Assembly (NCBI RefSeq): GCF_001187905.1
Contig: NZ_LGIS01000012.1
Coordinates: 806,001 to 870,000 of the forward strand
Direction of reading: 5' to 3'
Source: Pantoea sp. RIT-PI-b
Lineage (GTDB): Bacteria; Pseudomonadota; Gammaproteobacteria; Enterobacterales; Enterobacteriaceae
Length of the DNA stretch: 64,000 nucleotides
Shown here: one piece after another, positions 1 to 8,551 of the stretch
Position numbering within the stretch: the first letter of the stretch is position 1
How the letters are laid out: every line of letters starts with the position of its first letter
Translations under genes and position numbers: made by a program
Notes under the pieces: model-generated
Seen by the model: only the letters and a program-made list of their open reading frames with translations
Databases searched by the model: none
What the model was told of the DNA's origin: nothing

Positions 1-399
1 ACGGTGATCTCTGAGCAGGCCGAACGCGAGGTGGTGGCCAGCACGGTGGGCAATCTGGCCATCAAAATCTCCTCGCCGGATGTCGCCATCAGCGCGTTAA
101 GCGGCGGCAATCAGCAAAAGGTGGTGATTGGCCGTTCGCTGCTGACTAACCCGCGTTTGCTGCTGCTGGATGAGCCGAGTCGCGGTATCGACGTCGGCGC
201 CAAAGCGGAAGTGTTCCGCATGATGGTGAAGCTGTCGGAGCAGGGGATTGCGGTGGTGTTCTCAACCTCTGACCTAAAAGAAATCATGGCCGTTGCCGAC
301 CGCATCATGGTGATGTCCGGCGGCAAATTGACTGCTGACCTGCCGCGCGCTGAAGCGGAAGAGGCGGCGCTGGTTAAAGCAAGCGCACAAGGGTTCTGA
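1..399 (+). CDS. Sugar ABC importer ATP-binding protein, C-terminal part (RbsA/XylG family)
   Basis: This is the end of the cytoplasmic ATPase of a ribose-type (CUT2) ABC importer; the gene starts before the window and reads in frame through base 1. Visible motifs are the ABC signature LSGGNQQK, Walker B LLLLDEPSRGIDVG and the H-loop region FSTSDLKE, where Ser replaces the usual His, as is common in the second half of RbsA-like double ATPases. The stop lies 1 nt before the start of the permease gene, so the two are translationally coupled. The periplasmic binding protein is not seen and presumably lies upstream. The downstream transketolase and kinase suggest a pentose-like substrate, which is inference from context. 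Confidence 0.93.
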   Translation, partial: TVISEQAEREVVASTVGNLAIKISSPDVAISALSGGNQQKVVIGRSLLTNPRLLLLDEPSRGIDVGAKAEVFRMMVKLSEQGIAVVFSTSDLKEIMAVADRIMVMSGGKLTADLPRAEAEEAALVKASAQGF

Positions 400-400
400 T

Positions 401-1507
401 ATGAAAAACAACGGCGCGCTCGCGCTCTCAACGCCGGGCAAAGCGTTCAACTCACGCGAAAGCCTGATTCTGCTGCTGTTAAAACTGCGTACCTTTATTG
501 CGCTGTTCCTGATTGTCGGTTTCTTTGCCATTACCGTGCCGGATTTCCTCGCGGTCGGCAGCATGGTGATCATGGTGAAACACATCGCCATTAACGCCTT
601 CCTCGCGCTCGGCATCACCTTTGTCATTATCACTGCGGGCATCGATCTCTCCATCGGCGCTACGCTCGGCCTGTGCGGCATGATTGCCGGCTGGCTAATC
701 ACCAAAGGCATTGTGCTGCCGATGTTCGGCATCGCCATCTTCCCCAGCGTGTGGGTGATCGTGCCGATTGTATTGCTGATTGGCGGAGTGATAGGCGCGG
801 CGAATGGCTGGATCATCACCCGCTATAACGTGGCGCCGTTCATCTGCACGCTCGGCACCATGTACATCCTGCGCGGCACCGCGATGCTTACTTCGGGAGG
901 CGAAACCTTTCCCGGCTTGCAGGGCAATGAAATGCTCGGTAACACCGGATTTGACAAGATCGGCGCCGGCTATTTTCTCGGCTTGCCGTGGGCCATCTGG
1001 ATGATGGTGCTGCTGGCGCTGGTGATCGCGTACGTTGCGCGGCGCCTGCCGTTTGGCCGCCAGGTTTATGCCATTGGCGATAACGAACGCGCGGCGGAAC
1101 TCTCGGGCGTGAAGGTGAAGTCGGTAAAAATCTGGGTATATGCCATTTCCGGTTTCTGCGCGGCAATTGCCGGCATCGTGGTCTCTTCACAGTTGGTGGC
1201 CAGCCATCCGGCGAACGGTACCTCATTCGAAATGAACGCCATCGCTGCGGTGGTGCTGGGCGGCACGTCGCTGGCCGGTGGACGCGGCACCATCCTCGGT
1301 ACGCTAATTGGCGCTTTCGTCATCGGTTTCCTCGCCGACGGATTAATCATGATGGGGGTGAGCGAGTTCTGGCAGATGGTGATCAAAGGCATTGTGATTA
1401 TTGTGGCGGTGATCATCGATCAGATGCAGAGCCGCATGCAGCAGAAAGCGGCGGTGGTGGCGCAGAAAGCGCTGATTGAGGAGGGCGTTAGCCCGGCAAA
1501 AAGTTAA
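401..1507 (+). CDS. Sugar ABC importer permease (RbsC family)
   Basis: This 368-residue inner-membrane permease of a CUT2 importer has a cytoplasmic N-terminus followed by about ten hydrophobic helices. Family motifs seen are TAGIDLSIGA near residue 75, NGWIITRYNVAPFICTLGT near residues 132-150, and AAVVLGGTSLAGGRGT near residues 282-297. It pairs with the ATPase that ends 1 nt upstream. A strong hairpin with a T-run follows the stop, so the transport genes can be transcribed as their own unit or feed read-through into the transketolase and kinase genes. The exact sugar cannot be read from the permease; see the apiose proposal in the findings. Confidence 0.93.
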   Translation: MKNNGALALSTPGKAFNSRESLILLLLKLRTFIALFLIVGFFAITVPDFLAVGSMVIMVKHIAINAFLALGITFVIITAGIDLSIGATLGLCGMIAGWLITKGIVLPMFGIAIFPSVWVIVPIVLLIGGVIGAANGWIITRYNVAPFICTLGTMYILRGTAMLTSGGETFPGLQGNEMLGNTGFDKIGAGYFLGLPWAIWMMVLLALVIAYVARRLPFGRQVYAIGDNERAAELSGVKVKSVKIWVYAISGFCAAIAGIVVSSQLVASHPANGTSFEMNAIAAVVLGGTSLAGGRGTILGTLIGAFVIGFLADGLIMMGVSEFWQMVIKGIVIIVAVIIDQMQSRMQQKAAVVAQKALIEEGVSPAKS

Positions 1508-1514
1508 TCGGTTG

Positions 1515-1547
1515 GGTGCAGGCGCCGATTGTCTGCACCTTTTTTTA
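1515..1547 (+). terminator. Intrinsic terminator after the sugar permease gene
   Basis: GGTGCAG (1515-1521) pairs with CTGCACC (1533-1539) around an 11-nt loop and is followed by a run of Ts. It separates the importer genes from the transketolase genes, about 50 bp before the next start, and probably gives only partial termination. Confidence 0.8.
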
Positions 1548-1595
1548 TTCATCGAGAATAAATATTCATCCATGCTTTAAAATTCAGAGGTGTCT

Positions 1596-2429
1596 ATGAA
1601 TCCTTTCAAATATTCGGTAGCGGATCTGGCCGCCAAAGCGCGCGCTGTGCGCCGTCGCATCATCCAGCTTAACGCTGGGAGCCCGGCTGGTGGGCACACC
1701 GGTGCCGATCTCTCCCAGGTAGAGATTCTCACCGCGCTCTATTTCCGCATTCTTAACTGCGCGCCGGATCGCACCAACGATCCGCAACGCGACATCTATA
1801 TCCAGTCGAAAGGCCATGCCGTCGGCGGTTATTACTGCGTGCTGGCGGAAGCGGGCTATTTCCCTACCGAATGGCTGCCGACGTATCAGCATGCTGATTC
1901 ACATCTGCCGGGCCATCCGGTACGACAGAAAACGCCGGGGGTTGAACTGAACACCGGTGCGCTGGGACACGGATTACCGGTCGCCGTCGGCATTGCGCTG
2001 GCGGCGAAAAAAGATAACAGCGACCGCCGCATTTTTGTCGTCACCGGCGACGGCGAACTGGCGGAAGGCAGTAACTGGGAAGCGGCGCTGGTGGCGGCGC
2101 ATTACGGCCTCGATAACCTGGTCATTATCAACGATAAGAACAAGCTGCAGCTGGCAGGCCACACGCGCGACATCATGAACACCGATCCGCTGCCGGAAAA
2201 ATGGCGCGCCTTTGGTCTGGAGGTGAGCGAATGCAATGGCAATGACATGGCTGCCGTGGTTGAGGCCATTGAAACGCTGCCACGGAACGGCGGCAAACCG
2301 CAGGTCATTGTGGCGCACACCGAAAAAGGCTTCGGCATCTCCTTTATTCAGGGCAAGCCCGAGTGGCATCACCGTGTGCCGAAAGGCGAAGAGATTGAGT
2401 TGGCACTGGAGGAGTTGAAAGATGAGTAA
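1596..2429 (+). CDS. Transketolase, N-terminal (TPP-binding) subunit
   Basis: This is the first half of a split transketolase, 277 residues from ATG 1596. That start is preferred to the in-frame GTG at 1590 because AGAGG (1586-1590) sits 5 nt before it. Family features are the AGSPAGGHTGADLSQVEIL segment, SKGHA, GALGHGLPVAVGIALA, and the thiamin diphosphate motif GDGELAEGSNWEAA ending in INDKNKLQ. It forms a heteromer with the next product, whose start overlaps its end by 8 nt. Linked with an FGGY kinase and a CUT2 importer, it resembles apulose-4-phosphate transketolase subunit AptA of plant-pathogen apiose clusters. That substrate assignment is inferred from gene content; a generic pentose-phosphate role is the alternative. 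Confidence 0.85.
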   Translation: MNPFKYSVADLAAKARAVRRRIIQLNAGSPAGGHTGADLSQVEILTALYFRILNCAPDRTNDPQRDIYIQSKGHAVGGYYCVLAEAGYFPTEWLPTYQHADSHLPGHPVRQKTPGVELNTGALGHGLPVAVGIALAAKKDNSDRRIFVVTGDGELAEGSNWEAALVAAHYGLDNLVIINDKNKLQLAGHTRDIMNTDPLPEKWRAFGLEVSECNGNDMAAVVEAIETLPRNGGKPQVIVAHTEKGFGISFIQGKPEWHHRVPKGEEIELALEELKDE

Positions 2430-3366
2430 TGCAAAACACCTGGCGACAGTAATGGTCGAGGCATTTATCGATGCGGTGAATCGCGGCGTTGATTTAGTGC
2501 CGGTGGTGGCCGACTCCACCTCAACCGCCAAAATTGCGCCGTTCATCAACGCGTTTCCCGATCGCCTGATTAACGTCGGCATCGCGGAACAAACGTTAGT
2601 GGGGACCGCTGCCGGACTGGCGATTGGCGGCAAAGTCGCCGTCACCTGTAATGCCGCGCCGTTCCTGGTTTCCCGTGCTAATGAGCAGGTAAAAGTCGAC
2701 GTCTGCTACAACAACACCAACGTCAAACTGTTTGGCCTGAATGCCGGTGCCAGCTATGGGCCGCTGGCCAGCACCCATCACAGCATCGACGACATTGCGG
2801 TGATGCGCGGCTTCGGCAACATCGAAATCTATGCGCCATCCTGCCCGCTGGAGTGTCGCCAGATCATTGAGTACGCGCTGGCGCATGTGGGCCCAGTGTA
2901 TATCCGCCTCGACGGCAAAGATCTGCCGCAGCTGCACGACGAAGGCTACCAATTCCGTCCCGGCCAGATTGATGTTTTACGTGAAGGTGATGACATCGTG
3001 CTGGTGGCGATGGGCTCCACCGTTCACGAGGTGGTTCACGCCGCTGAGCAACTGCATGAACAAGGCATTACGGCGGGGGTGATCGCCATTCCATCGATTC
3101 GACCTTGTGATACCCAACGGCTTCGCGAGCTGTTAAATCACTACCCAGCGGTAATTAGCGTGGAAGAGCATAACGTCAACGGCGGGGGTGGCGGCCTGGT
3201 GGCAGAAGTGTTGGCTGAAGGTGGCGGCGGCATACCCCTGCTGCGATTGGGCATTCCGGATGGCGAATACGCGATTGCCGGCGATCGTGCCTCAACCCGG
3301 GCACGCCATGGCATCGATGCGGCCAGCGTGGTGAAGAGTGCGGTACGTATCTGTGCAGGAGCGTAA
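2422..3366 (+). CDS. Transketolase, C-terminal (pyrimidine-binding) subunit
   Basis: This 314-residue partner of the split transketolase carries the pyrimidine-binding and C-terminal domains. Visible are the catalytic-Glu region NVGIAEQTLVGTAAGLAIGG (about residues 53-72), the ASTHHSIDDIAVMR segment, and VEEHNVNGGGGGLVAEV, the C-terminal domain signature. The start overlaps the upstream subunit by 8 nt and the stop shares a base with the kinase start (TAATG), so all three proteins are translationally coupled. It would transfer a two-carbon ketol unit from a phosphorylated ketose made by the kinase. It matches the AptB type by context; the real ketose is not shown by sequence alone. Confidence 0.85.
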   Translation: MSNAKHLATVMVEAFIDAVNRGVDLVPVVADSTSTAKIAPFINAFPDRLINVGIAEQTLVGTAAGLAIGGKVAVTCNAAPFLVSRANEQVKVDVCYNNTNVKLFGLNAGASYGPLASTHHSIDDIAVMRGFGNIEIYAPSCPLECRQIIEYALAHVGPVYIRLDGKDLPQLHDEGYQFRPGQIDVLREGDDIVLVAMGSTVHEVVHAAEQLHEQGITAGVIAIPSIRPCDTQRLRELLNHYPAVISVEEHNVNGGGGGLVAEVLAEGGGGIPLLRLGIPDGEYAIAGDRASTRARHGIDAASVVKSAVRICAGA

Positions 3367-4856
3367 TGATGGCAGGTTCGTTGATACTGGCGATTGATGA
3401 AGGTACCACCAACGCCAAAGCGATTGCGGTGGATAGCGCAGGAACGGTGGTGGCGCGCAGCAGCCAGCCGCTAACGCTGGCCCATCCGCAGCCGGGACTG
3501 GCGGAACAAGATCCGCTGGCGATTTGGCAGGCGGTAAAACGAGCGGTCGAAGAGTGTCTGGCGCAGTGCGCGGGCGCGGCAGTGGCGGCGGTGGCGATCA
3601 GTAATCAGCGCGAGTCGGTGTTGATCTGGCAGCGGCACAACGGCCAGCCGTTGACGCCGTTAGTCAGCTGGCAGGATCGCCGGTCGGAAGCCTTTTGCCG
3701 CGACTTACGCGTGGCCGGCAAAGCGCCCCGTATCACCGGCCTCACCGGATTGGCGGTGGATCCGATGTTTCCAGCCGGCAAACTCACCGGCATGCTGGCC
3801 GCGTTGCCGAACGGCCTGGCGCGGGCGCAGGCCGGTGAACTCTGTATCGGTACCGTGGACAGTTGGTTGAGCTGGCAACTGAGTGAGGGTGAAAGTTTCG
3901 TCACCGATCATGCTAATGCGGCGCGTACTCAACTTTATAACCTGCACAGCGGCGACTGGGACGATGAGCTGCTGGCGTTATTCCACATTCCACGCGCGGC
4001 GCTACCGCAGATTGTGCCCTCGGCCAGCGCCCATGGTGTGGTAACACGTCAGGATATGCCCGGTTTAACGCCGGGCACACCGATTCTGGCGCGCATCGGT
4101 GATTCGCATGCCGCGCTGCAAGCGCAGCGTAACGGCAACGAAGAGGTGGTAAAAGCCACTTATGGCACCGGGTCATCGCTGATGATGTCGATGGCGACGC
4201 CGCTGCTGACCGAAAATGGCCTCAGCACCACGGTGGCCTGGCATGACGGCACGCTGCGCTACGCTTTTGAAGGCAACATCACCCATACCGGATCGGGGGC
4301 GGCGTGGCTTGGCCGCATGTTGGGCATCCAGGACCCGCGTGAACTCACGGCTCTGGCACAGCGTAGTGAGCACAATCAGGGCATCTATTTTGTGCCCGCG
4401 CTTTCCGGGCTGGGCGCACCCTGGTGGGATCTGAAAGCGCGCGGCATGGTGTGCGGGCTGACCGATGCAGCCACGCCGGAAGTGCTGGCGCGCGTGGCGC
4501 TGGAATCGATCACCTTTCAGATCGCGGACGTGTTTTTCGCGATGGAACAAGCCAGCGGCGTGCGGCTGCCAGCGTTGTGCGTTGATGGCAGCGCCACGGA
4601 AAACAGCTGGTTGATGCAGTTGCAGGCGGATGTATTGCAGCGGCCACTGAAGCGCGTGCCGACGCCGGAGGTTTCCGCACTGGGCGCTGCGCTACTGGCG
4701 GGCCGCACGTTAGGCTGGTGGCAGCAGGGCAGTGAGATGCAGGCGCTGCAGGGGGGCAGCGTCATTATGCCGCGTGAAGAGCAGGCGAAAAGCATGCAGG
4801 AGAATTATCAGGGCTGGCTCGAAGCGGTGGCGCGTTGTCGTTATCAGCCGCATTGA
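3366..4856 (+). CDS. FGGY-family carbohydrate kinase
   Basis: This cytoplasmic sugar kinase has 496 residues, typical of the FGGY family. The N-terminal ATPase-fold domain begins ILAIDEGTTNAKA; SNQRESVLIW, SWQDRR and the GTVDSWLSW segment follow; ARIGDSHAALQAQ holds the probable catalytic Asp, and TYGTGSS and VDGSATENSWLMQLQAD mark the C-terminal ATP domain. ATG 3366 overlaps the previous stop; ATG 3369 sits 7 nt from AGGAG (3357-3361) and may be the actual start. As the last gene of the coupled set it would phosphorylate the imported and isomerised sugar for the transketolase. D-apulose is the favoured candidate by context; xylulose- or erythrulose-like ketoses are alternatives. Confidence 0.85.
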   Translation: MMAGSLILAIDEGTTNAKAIAVDSAGTVVARSSQPLTLAHPQPGLAEQDPLAIWQAVKRAVEECLAQCAGAAVAAVAISNQRESVLIWQRHNGQPLTPLVSWQDRRSEAFCRDLRVAGKAPRITGLTGLAVDPMFPAGKLTGMLAALPNGLARAQAGELCIGTVDSWLSWQLSEGESFVTDHANAARTQLYNLHSGDWDDELLALFHIPRAALPQIVPSASAHGVVTRQDMPGLTPGTPILARIGDSHAALQAQRNGNEEVVKATYGTGSSLMMSMATPLLTENGLSTTVAWHDGTLRYAFEGNITHTGSGAAWLGRMLGIQDPRELTALAQRSEHNQGIYFVPALSGLGAPWWDLKARGMVCGLTDAATPEVLARVALESITFQIADVFFAMEQASGVRLPALCVDGSATENSWLMQLQADVLQRPLKRVPTPEVSALGAALLAGRTLGWWQQGSEMQALQGGSVIMPREEQAKSMQENYQGWLEAVARCRYQPH

Positions 4857-4874
4857 CCGGTACGGTTTTCGTCA

Positions 4875-4928
4875 GGTGCGCATTGATGCGCACCGGCAAC
4901 ATCGGTGGCCATACCTGGCGACCCTACG
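4875..4928. repeat. Family A palindromic intergenic repeat (composite)
   Basis: GGTGCGCATTGATGCGCACC (4875-4894) is a near-perfect palindrome. It is followed by a second arm, GGTGGCCATACCTGGCGACC plus CTACG, ending at 4928. The same two-palindrome layout recurs at 42937-43039, 45358-45410 and 60793-60850. Here it fills the gap between two convergent genes. Confidence 0.75.
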
Positions 4929-4959
4929 GATAAACTGTGCACAATGATGCGTACCGGGA

Positions 4960-5706
4960 TTACTGGAACCGATTCGCCTTATCACGCGCCAGGCGCTCCA
5001 GCGCAAAAATTACCTGCTGTAGCTGGCGTTCCTGAATCGGTTCGATGGCGGTAAAGCGGAAGCTCAGGCGCGGTGTCACGCGGGTATCGTTCTTGCTGGT
5101 CACCACGGTACGTTCACCGATGTGTAGCAGCTGCGCCGTCACTTCAAAATGGCCATATTCTGCGAGATCAACGCGGAGTTTTTTAAAGGTATCGCCACGG
5201 TTGAGACCTTCTGGCAGCGCTTCATCCAGCAGTACGCCGACGCCGCCTAAGGAGAGATCCTGCAGACGGAAACGCGCAGTACGGCCATCAGGCCACTGGC
5301 TGTGGCAGTAAAACACCGGCTCCAGCGGCGCATTCACGCGGAAAAATTCACGGCGCTGAATTTGCCATACCAATTCGGGTAGCGATGCGGCAAAAGCGGG
5401 CAGACCTTCAAATTCGATACGTTGTAAACCGGTTAAGCCAAATTCCACTTTGGCGCCGTGTGTTTCGGCGGCAATATTGATTTCGCCACCTTGCAGCGCT
5501 AAATCGTTATCCAGCGCATTGCTGCCGAGGTCAAAGATCACCTGATCTTCATCGGCTGACAGCATGCGGCTGATAAACTGACCGCGCGAAAAATTCACCA
5601 TCAACGGGGTTTGAAAACGCAACAGGTCTTTCATCACGCCCAAAACAGCTAACGTGCCTCGCTTGAGGTATTGTTCTTTATCGGCTTCTCCCACGTCCTG
5701 CTCCAT
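4960..5706 (-). CDS. ycgR: Flagellar brake protein YcgR (PilZ domain)
   Basis: YcgR binds cyclic di-GMP and slows the flagellar motor. The 248-residue product has the family layout, with an N-terminal YcgR domain (about residues 10-115) and a C-terminal PilZ domain. The cyclic di-GMP motifs are both present: RREFFR (RxxxR type) near residue 120 and DLSLGG (D/NxSxxG) near residue 153. Length matches E. coli YcgR. It is monocistronic and convergent with the kinase gene, with a palindromic repeat between them. No flagellar genes are nearby, as is usual for ycgR. Confidence 0.93.
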   Translation of the reverse strand: MEQDVGEADKEQYLKRGTLAVLGVMKDLLRFQTPLMVNFSRGQFISRMLSADEDQVIFDLGSNALDNDLALQGGEINIAAETHGAKVEFGLTGLQRIEFEGLPAFAASLPELVWQIQRREFFRVNAPLEPVFYCHSQWPDGRTARFRLQDLSLGGVGVLLDEALPEGLNRGDTFKKLRVDLAEYGHFEVTAQLLHIGERTVVTSKNDTRVTPRLSFRFTAIEPIQERQLQQVIFALERLARDKANRFQ

Positions 5707-5879
5707 TATCCGATTGTTATTTTCACGACTGCCAATGCTGTTCGACTGTTATCGGCATATTCACGCTGAGCTTTAGCCTGCTAACGATGATTTACTGTGG
5801 CAAGTTGCGATGCAGATCAAAAAATCCCGGCTATACTTGTTGCGGTGAACACATTGATTAATAACGTAAGGAGCAGTAC

Positions 5880-6128
5880 ATGGGTATTCTTTCATGGATT
5901 ATTTTTGGTCTGATTGCCGGTATTATTGCCAAGTGGATTATGCCGGGTAAAGATGGCGGCGGCTTTATCATCACCGTAGTGCTGGGTGTGGTGGGTGCGG
6001 TTGTCGGTGGCTGGATCAGTACCCTGTTTGGTTTCGGTAGAGTTGACGGTTTCAACTTCGGCAGCTTCGTGGTGGCGGTAGTGGGTGCCATTGTGGTGCT
6101 GTGGATTTACCGTAAAGTTCGAAGTTAA
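5880..6128 (+). CDS. GlsB/YeaQ/YmgE-family stress membrane protein
   Basis: This 82-residue inner-membrane protein has three hydrophobic segments rich in Gly, with the typical MGILSWIIFGLIAG start, WIMPGKDGGGF turn and GAVVGGWIST segment. AAGGAG lies 7 nt before the ATG. The family (transglycosylase-associated in older naming) is linked to envelope and acid stress and is often under the general stress sigma factor; its biochemical function is unknown. It stands alone and ends in a strong terminator. Confidence 0.9.
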   Translation: MGILSWIIFGLIAGIIAKWIMPGKDGGGFIITVVLGVVGAVVGGWISTLFGFGRVDGFNFGSFVVAVVGAIVVLWIYRKVRS

Positions 6129-6146
6129 CCGCACAGAGATTTGATG

Positions 6147-6183
6147 AAATCCGCCATCCAAACCAGGATGGCGGATTTTTTTA
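6147..6183. terminator. Intrinsic terminator between glsB-like gene and receptor gene
   Basis: AAATCCGCCATCC (6147-6159) pairs perfectly with GGATGGCGGATTT (6166-6178) and runs into a T-stretch. The genes on each side converge, so it can end transcripts from both strands. Confidence 0.9.
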
Positions 6184-6190
6184 TACCTGC

Positions 6191-8290
6191 TTAAAAGTCG
6201 TAGCCTACCGTTGCCATCACGGTACGCTCGGCGCCGCGATAGCAGTAACCGGTGCCATAACAGGCCGCCAGATACTTTTTATCCGTCAGGTTGTTGGCAT
6301 TGACCTGCAGCCATGCTCCCTTCAGCTGTGAATTCCACGCGCCAAGATCCGCACGTACCGACGCATCGAACAGCGTCACCGATGGCAAACGCGTGGTGTT
6401 TTCGTTATCCGCCCACTGTTTACCGATATAGCGCACGCCAGCCCCGGCACTCAAACCGTAATCAAACTGATAGTGTCCCCACAACGATGCCATGCTGTTT
6501 GGCGTCACGTAAGGTGTATGGCCATCGTTGCCGTCTACGGAGTCTTTGAAGCGTAGATGATTGAGCGTGTAACCCGCGATGGTGCTGAAACGCGAGGTAA
6601 GCTGATTACGTGCTTCCAGCTCAATACCCTGTGAATGCACTTTGCCCGATGGCGTGTAGGTACCGTCCTGCACGTTACGGTTGGCGACATCATCCTGGGT
6701 TAAATCGTATAGGGCGATGGTGTACATATCGCGCGTGCCGACCGGCTGATATTTCACGCCCGCTTCGTACTGCTCGGAGGTGGTCGGTTTCAGCTGATTG
6801 CCATCAGGATCGGTCAATGAGGCGGGGGTAATCGCCTGGCTCCAGCTGACGTAAGGCGATACGCCATTGTCGAAGGCGTACAGCAGCGCAGCACGGCCGC
6901 TGATGTGATCGTCCTGACGACGGCTGTTGCCATTTTCTGACACGATGCGGTCGTAGCGGCCCGAGAGATCCAGATGCCAGCGATCGAGCTGCAACTCATC
7001 CTGCAGATACAGGCCGGTCTGATAATAGCGACGCGTTTGCGCTGTCCAGGCAAAATCTGGCATCGCGCCGACGGCTTCACCGGTCCACGGGTTCAGCGCA
7101 CTCGCTGCGCCGCTAGAGTCGCTGATGTCGTTTTTATAACGATGGTATTCGGCACCCAGCGTCACGCGATGTTGGAGCGCGCCGGTGGCAAAATCGGCCT
7201 GCAGCTGGTTATCGTTGGCCCAGGCGTTGAGTGATGAACGCTCGCCGGAGAAGTAGCGATTCAGCAAGTCTGGATTGGTGGCATTCCAGCCAATCTGATA
7301 CACCTGATCGAGCTCGGTATTAGAGTGACTGTAGCTGCCGGTAGAGTGCACTGACCACACATCGTTGAAGCGGTGTGAAAAATCATAGCTGTAGATCTGT
7401 TCGTGGCGCTTGAACTGATCGAGCGCGCTGTCGCCTTCGTAGAAGCTATCGCTTAACTTACGACCATTATGACTGTAAAGCGTGCCTTCTGCGGGTACCG
7501 AACCGTGATAGCCGCCAGACGGATCTTTCTGCAGATAGGCGCGCAGCACTAAATTGGTGTCTTCACTTGGCTGCCACATCAGCTGCGGTGAAATCGCATA
7601 CTTCTCTTCACGGGTGTGATCGTATTGGGTATCGCTGTTGCGCGTGATGCCGGTTACACGGAATGCCCACTGATCATTGATGGCGTTGGTGTAATCAAAC
7701 GCGGCGCTGTTGGTGGCATTCGTGCCAGTAGACAGGCGGAAATGGCCCTCTTCAGCAAACTGCGGACGCTTACTGACCATATTCACTAATCCGCCCGGCA
7801 CGGTTTGGCCATACAACGCAGAAGAGGGGCCTTTAATCACATCTATGCGATCGAGGAACCAGTTATCTACCTGCAGAATGTTGAAGCTGCCGCCGTCACT
7901 CATCACGCGCAGTCCATCAAGGAAGGTGTTATCGACATCACCGCCGTGGAAGCCGCGCAGGGCGATGGTGTCATAACGCGTGGCGGCACCGCCAAAGTTG
8001 GTAAACACGCCCGGCGTATAGCCCAGTGCCTGATTGAGATCCTGCGCACCCTGATCTTGCATTTGCTGACGCGTTACCACCGAGATGGATTGTGGGGTGG
8101 TAATCAGCGGTTGATCGGTTTTACTGGCACCGCTGCTGCGCGTGGCGAGATAACCTTGCGTCGGTGAAGTGGCGCTCTCCTGCGGCTGAGCGGTAACGAC
8201 AATCGACTCTTCCGCAAAGCTCGCAGCGGGTAGAGCCAGCGCAAGCGCACACAGCACGCGGCCACGTTTAAGGGTAAACAGCGAGGTCAT
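6191..8290 (-). CDS. foxA: TonB-dependent ferrioxamine-type siderophore receptor
   Basis: This 699-residue outer-membrane receptor has a signal peptide ending near residue 26 (AASFA/EES), a TonB box SIVVTA right after it, a plug domain (about residues 55-165, with TPQSISVVTRQQM and KGPSSALYGQTVPGGLVNMVSK), then a 22-strand barrel ending in aromatic F (TVMATVGYDF). The hydroxamate-receptor C-terminal pair CYGTGYC is present. Length and sequence style fit FoxA of Yersinia, Salmonella and Erwinia, which takes up ferrioxamine; other FhuA-class hydroxamates cannot be excluded. AGGAA sits 6 nt before the ATG and a Fur box lies about 40 bp upstream, so it is iron-repressed. It stands alone. Confidence 0.82.
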   Translation of the reverse strand: MTSLFTLKRGRVLCALALALPAASFAEESIVVTAQPQESATSPTQGYLATRSSGASKTDQPLITTPQSISVVTRQQMQDQGAQDLNQALGYTPGVFTNFGGAATRYDTIALRGFHGGDVDNTFLDGLRVMSDGGSFNILQVDNWFLDRIDVIKGPSSALYGQTVPGGLVNMVSKRPQFAEEGHFRLSTGTNATNSAAFDYTNAINDQWAFRVTGITRNSDTQYDHTREEKYAISPQLMWQPSEDTNLVLRAYLQKDPSGGYHGSVPAEGTLYSHNGRKLSDSFYEGDSALDQFKRHEQIYSYDFSHRFNDVWSVHSTGSYSHSNTELDQVYQIGWNATNPDLLNRYFSGERSSLNAWANDNQLQADFATGALQHRVTLGAEYHRYKNDISDSSGAASALNPWTGEAVGAMPDFAWTAQTRRYYQTGLYLQDELQLDRWHLDLSGRYDRIVSENGNSRRQDDHISGRAALLYAFDNGVSPYVSWSQAITPASLTDPDGNQLKPTTSEQYEAGVKYQPVGTRDMYTIALYDLTQDDVANRNVQDGTYTPSGKVHSQGIELEARNQLTSRFSTIAGYTLNHLRFKDSVDGNDGHTPYVTPNSMASLWGHYQFDYGLSAGAGVRYIGKQWADNENTTRLPSVTLFDASVRADLGAWNSQLKGAWLQVNANNLTDKKYLAACYGTGYCYRGAERTVMATVGYDF

Positions 8291-8330
8291 GAGGGTTCCT
8301 GTTGTTATTAATGGGAATGGCTATCGATAT

Positions 8331-8349
8331 CAGATTGAGAATTATTATC
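8331..8349 (-). promoter_or_regulatory. Fur box upstream of the ferrioxamine-type receptor
   Basis: CAGATTGAGAATTATTATC matches 14 of 19 positions of the Fur consensus GATAATGATAATCATTATC by hand alignment. It lies 41 bp before the receptor start, where a promoter is expected. Confidence 0.7.
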
Positions 8350-8427
8350 TTTTAATGCGGGTGTTTCAAGGTGTGAATTTGTTGTAAGAGGGTTGTGAGG
8401 AAAATGCACAGATGACGCATACAAGCC

Positions 8428-8506
8428 GTAGCGGCGCGATTTATCGCGCATAATAATGGCGGAATTATGCCCATCCAGAGGATGCGCAATAAATTACGCC
8501 GCGACG
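8428..8506. repeat. Family B palindromic repeat element (about 80 bp)
   Basis: The element starts GTAGCGGCGCGATTTATCGC and ends GCGCAATAAATTACGCCGCG. Its outer arms are inverted and the middle is conserved (AATGG... TGCCCATCC). Copies lie at 54921-55000 and, reversed, at 56373-56449. It sits in the 320-bp gap between the receptor and treA genes, which otherwise holds only the Fur box and a terminator hairpin. Confidence 0.85.
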
Positions 8507-8518
8507 GAATGTGCGGTT

Positions 8519-8538
8519 GCCGGGCCTGTTCGCCCGGC
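8519..8538 (-). terminator. Probable terminator hairpin after treA
   Basis: GCCGGGC (8519-8525) pairs with GCCCGGC (8532-8538), just past the treA stop on the minus strand. There is no good U-run, so confidence is modest. Confidence 0.5.
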
Positions 8539-8551
8539 ATGAGGGATAGGA

